Source: Candidatus Woesebacteria bacterium
Lineage (GTDB): Bacteria > Patescibacteriota > Microgenomatia > UBA8517
Assembly: GCA_027327685.1 (NCBI GenBank)
Contig: DAHVYL010000027.1
Coordinates: 1-7,708 of the forward strand
DNA: 7,708 bases
Direction of reading: 5' to 3'
Made by a program: the position numbers and the translations under genes. Each line of letters starts with the position of its first letter. Position 1 is the first letter of the stretch. Shown here piece after piece: positions 1-5,640 of this stretch. The notes beneath the pieces were generated by a model, which was given only the letters and a program-made list of their open reading frames with translations, was not told the DNA's origin and searched no databases.

Positions 1-413
1 TCCGAGCCTTTTACGCCCTGGATCTTTCTATTCATCCTCATATCAAGAGGTGCTCCCGGGTTTTCAAAGGAAAAACCGCGCTCCAGATCCTTTAGGTGTA
101 AGTTTGTAACACCCAGGTCAAAAAGAATCCCATCAACCTTTTCCCAACCGTTTTCTTCGGCTATCCTGTCAATTTCGGTAAAGTTGCCGTTAAATAACCT
201 ATAACTGCCTTTTTCTTTTTCCAGCCTATCTTCGGCTATCTCAAGCATTCTGGGATCCATTTCTATTCCCAAAAGCCTCCCTCCATTTTTTAATATCTCC
301 AGACTGTGTCCGGCATTACCTAAAGTTGCGTCAATATATTTGCCGTTTTTTTTAATGTGCAAAGCCTCAACCGCCTCTTTAACCAAAACCGATTCGTGCA
401 AATTATCTTTCAT
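1..413 (-). CDS. rsmH: 16S rRNA (cytosine-1402-N4)-methyltransferase RsmH, C-terminus beyond window
   Basis: RsmH (MraW) uses S-adenosylmethionine to methylate N4 of C1402 in 16S rRNA, at the ribosomal P site. The 137 visible residues carry the family hallmarks in order: an N-terminal HESVLVKEAVEAL, a SAM-binding loop YIDATLGNAGHS (about residues 25-36), an acidic strand end IEMDP, then VDGILFDLGV and ERGFSF followed by PLDMRM. The usual GxGGHS glycine loop reads GNAGHS, and the usual DLGVSS reads DLGVTN; both are mild changes. I chose the ATG at 413, which overlaps the end of mraZ by 11 bp, because it places HESVL at the expected N-terminal position. No Shine-Dalgarno is visible, so translation is probably coupled to mraZ. 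The reading frame is open to the left edge, so roughly the C-terminal half of the protein is missing. The mraZ-rsmH pair normally opens the dcw division and cell-wall cluster. Confidence 0.95.
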   Translation of the reverse strand, partial: MKDNLHESVLVKEAVEALHIKKNGKYIDATLGNAGHSLEILKNGGRLLGIEMDPRMLEIAEDRLEKEKGSYRLFNGNFTEIDRIAEENGWEKVDGILFDLGVTNLHLKDLERGFSFENPGAPLDMRMNRKIQGVKGS

Positions 414-840
414 TTCTTTTGGCCAACTCTTCTATATAGTCGGCCGCGTCTTGGGCCACTTCCTTTTCTCTTTCTTCCCAAATTTCCTTATTCCAGATCT
501 CCACCCTGTCTCCAACTCCCAAAAAGTAAACCTGATCTTTCAGTTTTGCATAATCCATTAACCTGTCGGGCACTACTATCCGACCCTGTTCGTCGGGAAC
601 CACCTCATAGGAAGACGCAAAAATAAAATGTTCGGTCTTTCTTACGGGTGAGATTATTGTTTTTTGGTCTCCCGTGACCCTTTCCAAAAGTGTATTTAAA
701 GAGCCTTTAGCAGTGAGAACCAGACATTCTTCGTACCACTGCGACAATATCAATTCTTTTCCAAGATTTTCCCGAAAGACGGAAGGAATCGAGATTCTTT
801 TCCCTGAAGTCACACTCACCAAATATGTTCCTAAAAACAT
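403..840 (-). CDS. mraZ: MraZ, dcw-cluster transcriptional regulator
   Basis: MraZ is a DNA-binding protein made of two AbrB-like (SpoVT/AbrB) swapped-hairpin repeats. It forms ring oligomers and represses its own dcw operon. The 145-residue length is typical. The N-terminus MFLGTYLVSV matches the family's MFLGEY start, which fixes the ATG at 840. Repeat 1 centres on SGKRISIP (residues 12-19), a weakened form of the usual D-x-KGR-x-x-x-P signature. Repeat 2 has the intact form EQGRIVVP (84-91), followed by LGVGDRVEIWNKEIWEE (107-123), a hallmark of the family. The charged C-terminal tail (about 124-145) looks helical. rsmH follows with an 11-bp overlap. The upstream region holds a promoter and an array of three evenly spaced repeats that fit a MraZ operator, so autoregulation is likely. 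No Shine-Dalgarno precedes the start. Confidence 0.96.
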   Translation of the reverse strand: MFLGTYLVSVTSGKRISIPSVFRENLGKELILSQWYEECLVLTAKGSLNTLLERVTGDQKTIISPVRKTEHFIFASSYEVVPDEQGRIVVPDRLMDYAKLKDQVYFLGVGDRVEIWNKEIWEEREKEVAQDAADYIEELAKRNER

Positions 841-847
841 TTATTTT

Positions 848-861
848 CATCTGGGCAGATG
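848..861 (-). other. Short palindrome before the mraZ start codon
   Basis: On the mraZ strand the sequence CATCTGCCCAGATG is self-complementary: CATCTG pairs with CAGATG. It lies 7 nt before the mraZ ATG, where a Shine-Dalgarno would be expected and is not seen. It could be a small mRNA hairpin or a protein-binding palindrome. A chance origin cannot be excluded. Confidence 0.3.
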
Positions 862-879
862 TGGTTAGAAACAGTAACT

Positions 880-906
880 ACCATTTCTCACCATTAGTAA
901 CCATTT
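880..906 (-). promoter_or_regulatory. Putative MraZ operator: three ATGGT repeats at 10-bp period
   Basis: Read on the mraZ strand, three 7-mers, AAATGGT (906-900), TAATGGT (896-890) and AAATGGT (886-880), sit exactly 10 bp apart, one helical turn. In E. coli, MraZ binds three TGGG-type repeats with the same 10-bp period between promoter and gene, and Mollicutes use related AAAGTG-type repeats. The first unit here overlaps the predicted -10 box and the rest extend past the likely transcription start, as expected for a repressor site. Confidence 0.75.
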
Positions 907-931
907 AATATCATTTTCACAGACATGTCAA
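903..931 (-). promoter_or_regulatory. sigma70-like promoter of mraZ-rsmH
   Basis: A perfect -35 TTGACA (931-926) is followed, after exactly 17 bp, by TTAAAT (908-903), a 4/6 match to TATAAT. Transcription would start near 896, giving mraZ a leader of about 55 nt. This is the only promoter in the window with a consensus -35 element. Its -10 is overlapped by the first ATGGT repeat. Confidence 0.65.
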
Positions 932-952
932 GTACTTTTTCACTATTTTCAC
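914..952 (-). repeat. Three GTGAAAA direct repeats around the mraZ -35 region
   Basis: On the mraZ strand the heptamer GTGAAAA occurs at 952-946, 943-937 and 920-914. The first two are 9 bp apart and lie upstream of the TTGACA; the third lies in the promoter spacer. The upstream pair could be an activator or second regulator site, or just an A-rich upstream element. Spacing is less regular than in the ATGGT array. Confidence 0.35.
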
Positions 953-979
953 TGAAATTCCTTGAGGTTAAATTGAAGA

Positions 980-1642
980 TTACTCTGCGGCTATTTTCCC
1001 CGAATGGGGCTTACCGTCCGAGGCAAAAACTCCGTAACCGTTCTGCCAGATAACTGAGGTAATCGAGGGTTCTTTGTAGGTTTTCATTGTTATGAAGTAG
1101 ATACCCTTGGCCACCTTATCCAGAGTGTACTTGAATACTCCGTCGACGGACGTAAGCTCGGTAACCCCCGACTGAAGATGAAAGTCGGTTGTTAGTTTCC
1201 CAAGCATTTTTCCATTTTTATCCCTAAATGTTATGGTCATTGTTCCCTGCTCAACCCCGGCATCGTACCTATACTTACCGGAGGATTCGGAGCCCAAAAG
1301 GAGGCTTTTTTCGATACTATCGCCGGTAAGTTCAACCCGTCCGGGAACACCCTGCTGTCCCCCATCGCTGGTACTATAAACCAGGAGATAATCCATTGAG
1401 GCGGCACCTTTAATATTGATTTTCTCAACTTTAAAATTCAACCAATGCCCGTCCGACCCTGAAACACCGGGTTTGTCGGTTGGGATAAGACTAATTGCCG
1501 GCCATTCGGATTCGGAAAGGGTGGGTACATTTGAGATGTCCTCCGAAGTATCCGAGGTCTTACCTTTACCTTTAATGACAAATCCAACGACAACAACTAT
1601 CAGAACCAGGATTCCTGCAATTATCGGTAAAGCTTTCTTCAT
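980..1642 (-). CDS. Membrane-anchored extracytoplasmic protein, unknown function
   Basis: I do not recognise a named family. The 220-residue protein begins MKKALPIIAG and has one strongly hydrophobic span (about residues 5-23) followed by a basic KGKGK stretch. The order of charges makes membrane orientation ambiguous, but a signal anchor with an outside C-terminus is the simplest reading. A Ser/Thr/Asp-rich linker (about 29-63) leads to a domain of about 150 residues rich in alternating beta-strand patterns, Gly and Asp, including LLLGSESSGKYRYDAGVE (114-131), TMTITFRD and GIYFITMKTY (180-189). This suggests a beta-sandwich, Ig-like fold. There are no cysteines and no visible catalytic motif. 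Its ATG overlaps the glyS stop as ATGA, and no Shine-Dalgarno is seen, so it is probably translated by coupling to glyS. The role in the envelope is unknown, and a functional link with GlyRS is not implied by the overlap alone. Confidence 0.85.
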   Translation of the reverse strand: MKKALPIIAGILVLIVVVVGFVIKGKGKTSDTSEDISNVPTLSESEWPAISLIPTDKPGVSGSDGHWLNFKVEKINIKGAASMDYLLVYSTSDGGQQGVPGRVELTGDSIEKSLLLGSESSGKYRYDAGVEQGTMTITFRDKNGKMLGKLTTDFHLQSGVTELTSVDGVFKYTLDKVAKGIYFITMKTYKEPSITSVIWQNGYGVFASDGKPHSGKIAAE

Positions 1643-3216
1643 GCTGCTAACTTATTTTGAAAATATTCTGTCAAATTGTCAATGGCAATTCTTTCTTGTT
1701 TAGCACTGTCCCTGTCGCGTACGGTAACTGTTGCGTCATCAAGGCTCTCAAAATCGACAGTTACACACCAGGGGGTACCTATTTCGTCTTGGGCAAAATA
1801 GCGCTTGCCGATATTTCCTCGAGCATCCCAAACCACATTGAATTTTTGTTTAAGGTTTTTATAAATTTCCTTGGCTTTACTAAGAAGCTCAGGTTTATTG
1901 GCCAAAAGAGGAAAAACCGCAACCTTATAGGGAGCAATTTTGGGATGAAGCTTCAGATAAACCCTTTTTCCATCCTCACGGTATGCATCGATAAGGAAGA
2001 AAAGCATTGCCCGATCTACTCCGCCCGAGGTTTCGATTACCCAGGGCGTATACTCCTCCCCTGTCAAATTGTCTTTATAGGAAAGATTGTGGTTGCCCAA
2101 GTCAAAATCTCCTCTGTGGTGGATTCCTTCAAATTCGCTCCAACCGAAAGGGGCTTCATACTCCAAATCGGTGGCGTATTTGGCATAATGTGCTCTTTTT
2201 TCGGGTTCGTGATCGCGGAACTTCAATTTTTTGGGGTCAATTCCCAAATCCTCGTACCATCTTCTTCTTTTTTCCTTCCAGTACTCAAAGATTTTCTTGC
2301 TGTCCTCCTCATCCGGTTTTACAAAATATTCAAGCTCCATTTGTTCAAACTCCCGGGAGCGGAAAGTTAAATTGCCAGGAGTAATTTCATTTCTAAAAGC
2401 TTTACCTATCTGGGCAATTCCGAAAGGAATTCTGACACGGGTGGAGTCAACTACATTTTTGAAATCAACAAAAGCCCCCTGGGTTATCTCTCCCCTTAGA
2501 TATGATTTTTCTTTTGGCTCAGTTGTGCCAAGAAGTACCTCCGTCATTAAATTAAATGTTTTCGGTTCCGACCATCTCCCGTATTCTCCACAATTCGGAC
2601 ACGGTATTCGAGTATTCAAAACCTCCTGAACAAACCACCCCTGATATTTTAACGATTCATGAAAACTATCTATGAAGCTGGCTGATTGTTTAATTTTTGA
2701 ATCAGCATCCTTGTTTTTTTCTTTTATAATTTTCGACAACCCATTAAATATTTTATCTTTTTGCTCATCTGGTATTGTAGAATCTTTAAGGATTTCAGAA
2801 GTGGCTGATAACAAATTCTCCTGACTTTTTATATCTATCCTTGCCGAAGCGTGTAGATCTTGAATCTTTAAATCATATCTATGCCAAACCTCGGCTAAAT
2901 CTTTTTCACTTACAATATTGTCTGTCCTAAATCTCTTATTGCATTTTTTGCACTCAACAAGAGGGTCGGTTAAAGCTTTGAGATGTCCCGATTTTTCCCA
3001 AACCACAGGGTTCATAATGATAGCGGCATCTATTCCGACAACGTCTTCCCTGTCATATACCGTATACTTCCACCACTCTCTCTTAATGTTATTTTTCATC
3101 TCAACCCCGGCCGGTCCATAATCCCAAAATCCCTGGTATCCTCCGTAAATTTCACTGCTTTGAAAAATAAAGCCGCGGCGTTTCGCCAAAGAAGTAATCT
3201 TTTCCATCAAATCCAT
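1639..3216 (-). CDS. glyS: Glycyl-tRNA synthetase, alpha2 class II type, with large insertion
   Basis: Charges tRNA-Gly with glycine in the cytoplasm, using ATP. This is the single-chain eukaryote/archaeal-like type, not the alpha2beta2 GlyQ-GlyS type. Visible features of the 525-residue product: the N-terminal block GFIFQSSEIYGGYQGFWDYG (15-34), a CxxC pair at C89/C92 and a second at C206/C209 (probable zinc site), PFGIAQIGKAFRNEITPGN (264-282) leading into the motif 2 arginine region (FRSREFEQ, 285-292), motif 3 as ETSGGVDRA (395-403), and an anticodon-binding domain from about 425 with GNIGKRYFAQDEIGTPW (467-483). About 113 residues separate the two CxxC pairs, much longer than I expect for the family, and that stretch is AT-rich. 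The start may be the ATG at 3216 (leaderless, 5 nt after a -10 box) or the ATG at 3207 (AAGG 10 nt upstream, and a better fit to family N-termini). tspO lies 23 bp upstream. Confidence 0.96.
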   Translation of the reverse strand: MDLMEKITSLAKRRGFIFQSSEIYGGYQGFWDYGPAGVEMKNNIKREWWKYTVYDREDVVGIDAAIIMNPVVWEKSGHLKALTDPLVECKKCNKRFRTDNIVSEKDLAEVWHRYDLKIQDLHASARIDIKSQENLLSATSEILKDSTIPDEQKDKIFNGLSKIIKEKNKDADSKIKQSASFIDSFHESLKYQGWFVQEVLNTRIPCPNCGEYGRWSEPKTFNLMTEVLLGTTEPKEKSYLRGEITQGAFVDFKNVVDSTRVRIPFGIAQIGKAFRNEITPGNLTFRSREFEQMELEYFVKPDEEDSKKIFEYWKEKRRRWYEDLGIDPKKLKFRDHEPEKRAHYAKYATDLEYEAPFGWSEFEGIHHRGDFDLGNHNLSYKDNLTGEEYTPWVIETSGGVDRAMLFFLIDAYREDGKRVYLKLHPKIAPYKVAVFPLLANKPELLSKAKEIYKNLKQKFNVVWDARGNIGKRYFAQDEIGTPWCVTVDFESLDDATVTVRDRDSAKQERIAIDNLTEYFQNKLAA

Positions 3217-3221
3217 GCCTT

Positions 3222-3250
3222 AGTATAACATTCAAAACATTATTTGTTGA
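3222..3250 (-). promoter_or_regulatory. Extended -10 promoter of glyS, predicted leaderless start
   Basis: An extended -10, TGTTATACT (3230-3222), lies in the 23-bp gap after tspO. A 4/6 match to the -35, TCAACA (3250-3245), sits 17 bp upstream inside the end of tspO. Only 5 nt separate the -10 from the ATG at 3216, so transcription should start at or within the start codon. Confidence 0.5.
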
Positions 3251-3713
3251 GAAGCCAAACTGCAAAATTAAGAATTGTGGCAAAGCTCACCCAGGCCAAA
3301 TACGGATAAAGTAAATAACCGGCTCTTCTGTCTATTTTGCCGAAAGCCAAAATTGTTTTTAATATAAAAATCCACATAAAGACGATTATGACAAATGCCA
3401 AAAACAAACTCTTTGCACCGAAAAATACAGGAGACCAGGATGCATTCAGGAGAAGCTGTATTCCGAAAAGTTTTAGGGCTTTTCGTACTTTTTTGTTTTT
3501 GGTTCCTTTTTGCCAAACAAGGAAAAGCGCTATCCCCATTAATATGTAAAGAGTTGTCCAGGCAGGACCAAAAAGCCAGTCGGGTGGACTAAAAAAGGGT
3601 TTATTTAGGCCCGCATACCAAGTCGGAATTGCGGGAAGGGTAAATATACTCCCAAGTCCACCGGCTAAGAAACATACTAAAATGGAAGTAGTCAACTTGA
3701 GAAGTTTACTCAT
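3240..3713 (-). CDS. tspO: TspO/MBR family membrane protein
   Basis: TspO (translocator protein / mitochondrial benzodiazepine receptor family) is a small five-helix membrane protein that binds porphyrins and related tetrapyrroles. It is linked to tetrapyrrole handling and oxidative-stress responses; its exact activity is debated. The 157-residue length is normal. Conserved elements appear in order: WYAGLNKPFFSPPDWLFGP (32-50), the AWTTLY block (51-56), LLLNASWSPVFF (87-98) with the family's N and W, and LYPYLAWVSFATILN (135-149). Five hydrophobic spans are visible, at roughly 7-26, 47-67, 81-98, 102-124 and 131-155. The ATG at 3713 gives the full first helix. The gene is divergent from the LCP gene, with 37 bp between starts, and precedes glyS on the same strand. 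No heme or chlorophyll gene is in view, so the ligand in this organism is unknown. Confidence 0.95.
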   Translation of the reverse strand: MSKLLKLTTSILVCFLAGGLGSIFTLPAIPTWYAGLNKPFFSPPDWLFGPAWTTLYILMGIALFLVWQKGTKNKKVRKALKLFGIQLLLNASWSPVFFGAKSLFLAFVIIVFMWIFILKTILAFGKIDRRAGYLLYPYLAWVSFATILNFAVWLLNK

Positions 3714-3720
3714 TATTTTA

Positions 3721-3749
3721 AGTTAACACATATGTATAATTGGTATCAA
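3721..3749 (-). promoter_or_regulatory. Possible tspO promoter within the divergent spacer
   Basis: TTGATA (3749-3744, 5/6 match to the -35) is followed after 17 bp by TTAACT (3726-3721, 3/6 match to the -10), 7 nt before the tspO ATG. An alternative -10, TATACA (3738-3733), overlaps the opposing TATAAT. Both are weak individually. Confidence 0.3.
3735..3740 (+). promoter_or_regulatory. Perfect TATAAT -10 box of the LCP gene
   Basis: A consensus TATAAT lies 10 nt before the ATG at 3751. No convincing -35 is found 16-18 bp upstream. The predicted transcript would start near 3747, leaving a leader of about 4 nt and no room for a Shine-Dalgarno. Confidence 0.5.
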
Positions 3750-3750
3750 G

Positions 3751-4788
3751 ATGTTCTCCAAAATTAGATTTTCAAGACAAAATGTCCTGTTTGCCGTCGC
3801 CCTGGTTGCAATTTTCTTTTTGGGATTCGGCGTTACTTATTTCAGTTTAAAGGTATCCAAGATATTTGTTAAGAAGGATTTAAATCCGGTTACCAATTTC
3901 TACACCAATGCGGCTCCGGAGGTTATCGATAATACCGAAGGTGTTTTTAATATTCTTCTCCTGGGCTACGGAGGTGGCAGACATTCGGGCGGAGGATTAA
4001 CCGATAGCATAATTATCCTTCATATAGACACCAACACAAAAAAATACGCACTCATCTCCATTCCCCGAGATTTATGGACGCAAGCGGGCCGTAAAATAAA
4101 TGCAGAGGCTTCGGTAAACGGCTTTCAAAGCGTCGGTCCCGCCCTCCAGGCAATAACAGGCCTTCCGGTTGATAATTTTATCTCCGTCGACTTTACAAAT
4201 TACTCCAGGGTTATTGACAACCTCGGAGGCATCGATGTAGATGTCCCGAATGCCTTCACCGACTCTTTTTATCCGATCACCGGGCTTGAAAACGAAACCT
4301 GCGGCTTTACCGAAAACGAAATTAACGAATTCAAGGCAAAATATTCCGGATTCGAATTGGAAAGACAATTTACCTGCCGCTACGAAAAAATAAGCTACAG
4401 CCAGGGCCCGGCAACTCTTAGCGGAAGCGAGGCCCTGAAATTCGTCCGCTCGCGTCACGGCGACAGCGATTTCGGCAGAAGCAAGCGCCAATTTGCCGTT
4501 CTTGCCGGTATATCCAAAAAACTAATATCCTTGAGGTCTCTCGGAAAGCTTGATTCAACCATCGACAGTTTATCCGGCATGGTTAAAACCGACTTGAGTA
4601 TGGGCAAAATCAAAAGTTTAATCGAAATATTCGGAGATCCTTCCGCCTACTCGAGAACGGAAATTCAATTGACAACCGAGAATGTTCTAAATGAAGGAAA
4701 AAGTAGCGACGGACAATATATTTTAATGCCCAAGGCCGGAATGTTTAATTTTACGGATATCAAAAGCTACATTTCCCAAAACATTTAA
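3751..4788 (+). CDS. LytR-CpsA-Psr (LCP) family glycopolymer transferase
   Basis: LCP proteins are anchored in the cytoplasmic membrane and act outside it, moving polyprenyl-phosphate-linked glycopolymers (teichoic acid, capsule or arabinogalactan type) onto the cell wall. This 345-residue protein has a short cytoplasmic N-terminus, one membrane span (about 13-32), a spacer, and the catalytic domain from about residue 65. Signature elements are FNILLLGYGGG (66-76), LTDSIIILHID (83-93), LISIPRDLW (101-109) with the pyrophosphate-binding R106-D107, the KINAE block (115-119), DNLGGIDVDV (156-165), and RSRHGDSDFGRSKRQ (233-247), which holds further conserved Arg and Asp residues. A segment at about 170-215 looks like a lineage insertion and has the only two cysteines, C184 and C209, which could form a disulfide. 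Its start follows a perfect TATAAT by 10 nt with no Shine-Dalgarno. Its stop overlaps the stop of the facing nuclease gene. The substrate polymer cannot be deduced. Confidence 0.95.
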   Translation: MFSKIRFSRQNVLFAVALVAIFFLGFGVTYFSLKVSKIFVKKDLNPVTNFYTNAAPEVIDNTEGVFNILLLGYGGGRHSGGGLTDSIIILHIDTNTKKYALISIPRDLWTQAGRKINAEASVNGFQSVGPALQAITGLPVDNFISVDFTNYSRVIDNLGGIDVDVPNAFTDSFYPITGLENETCGFTENEINEFKAKYSGFELERQFTCRYEKISYSQGPATLSGSEALKFVRSRHGDSDFGRSKRQFAVLAGISKKLISLRSLGKLDSTIDSLSGMVKTDLSMGKIKSLIEIFGDPSAYSRTEIQLTTENVLNEGKSSDGQYILMPKAGMFNFTDIKSYISQNI

Positions 4789-5621
4789 TCGCCAAGTATG
4801 TAGACGTCCTGCCGGGTATCGCTCACTCCCACAAACTCCCCTTGGCCTTCAAGTATTTTCTCAAACGGCCTGCAGGCAAAGCATCCCCCCTTGGGACATT
4901 TAAAGTGATTAATCTTCCGGGCCAGTTGAATTCTTTTTGCTATTTTATAAACCCTCTCATAGGCTTCGCCTGCCCCGGGAAGCTTTTTCTCAACAATCCC
5001 GTCATCTCTGTCCAAATACCAATAGGCCGCTCCGGTTACTTTTTTACTTTGAGTATTGGTAGCCACCAGAAGATAGATGGGTAACTGCAGACTGTCTTCC
5101 TTTTCTTCATTCTTACCGGTTTTAAAATCAATTATCTCCACCGAATCGTCTTCCCGGTTATACTTAAGCCAGTCAATTTTACCGCTAAGAATAATTCCAT
5201 CATCCCGATTAAGCCAGTAGTGGGGCAGATTCATTTTTGATTTTATTTTTATCGCTTTTTCCATAACGGGGCCGGGATTCTCCTGAAGATTAATCAGCAT
5301 TTGGACTGCACGCTCCTTATATTCCATCTCCTCATCGTGGTTTTTAAATCCTCCCCTTTTCCCGGTTACTTTTAACCAAACAGGATCGAGTTTTTTAACA
5401 AGCGATACTTTTAAGCGTTCTTCCACGGGGAGAACTGCCAAGGATTCTATTACTTCATGTACCACCTGCCCGAGTGCCAAAGGAGGAGTGACTATGGTCA
5501 TCTTATGCCCTGTTTTGGGGTTTTTATAAACATTCCTAAGATAATAGGCTCTGGGACATTTGAGAAAATCCGAAATTGAGGAATGGGAAACCCACGTTGC
5601 CGAATATTCGTCGATTGCCAT
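4785..5621 (-). CDS. Stand-alone PD-(D/E)XK nuclease, RecB/Cas4-like, putative Fe-S type
   Basis: Predicted DNA exonuclease of the PD-(D/E)XK superfamily (RecB, AddB and Cas4 C-terminal nuclease type). The 278-residue chain has the family order: SISDFLKCPRAYYLRNVY (15-32) with C22, LALGQVVHEVIE (48-59) with metal-site H55, SGKIDWL (146-152) with D150, VEIIDFKTGK (161-170) giving D165-x-K167, and QLPIYLLVA (179-187), the QxxxY helix. Near the C-terminus C242, C247 and C250 lie in KCPKGGCFACRPF (241-253). One early and three late cysteines are the arrangement that binds a 4Fe-4S cluster in AddB and Cas4, but there the late spacing is C-x2-C-x5-C, whereas here it is C-x4-C-x2-C. No helicase domain, CRISPR array or cas gene is nearby, so it is probably a repair or recombination nuclease. 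The ATG at 5621 follows a perfect TATAAT by 5 nt. The 3' end overlaps the LCP stop. Confidence 0.9.
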   Translation of the reverse strand: MAIDEYSATWVSHSSISDFLKCPRAYYLRNVYKNPKTGHKMTIVTPPLALGQVVHEVIESLAVLPVEERLKVSLVKKLDPVWLKVTGKRGGFKNHDEEMEYKERAVQMLINLQENPGPVMEKAIKIKSKMNLPHYWLNRDDGIILSGKIDWLKYNREDDSVEIIDFKTGKNEEKEDSLQLPIYLLVATNTQSKKVTGAAYWYLDRDDGIVEKKLPGAGEAYERVYKIAKRIQLARKINHFKCPKGGCFACRPFEKILEGQGEFVGVSDTRQDVYILGD

Positions 5622-5626
5622 GGCTA

Positions 5627-5632
5627 ATTATA
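5627..5632 (-). promoter_or_regulatory. TATAAT -10 box of the nuclease gene, predicted leaderless
   Basis: On the minus strand a perfect TATAAT, preceded by CTG, lies 5 nt before the ATG at 5621, within the 19-bp gap after the upstream gene. No good -35 is visible. Transcription from it would begin at the start codon, and there is no Shine-Dalgarno. Confidence 0.5.
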
Positions 5633-5640
5633 CAGCAATT

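Noticed and set aside
1657..2370. 237-codon plus-strand open frame antisense to glyS
   Set aside because: It lies opposite well-conserved GlyRS motifs, its translation has no recognisable features, and there is no promoter or ribosome site. It is a shadow of glyS.
4072..4491. 139-codon minus-strand open frame antisense to the LCP gene
   Set aside because: The LCP signatures on the plus strand are unambiguous; the antisense product has no family features and no start signals.
4785..5621. Reading the nuclease as a CRISPR Cas4
   Set aside because: No CRISPR repeats or other cas genes are present, and the C-terminal cysteine spacing differs from Cas4. A general RecB-like nuclease is safer.
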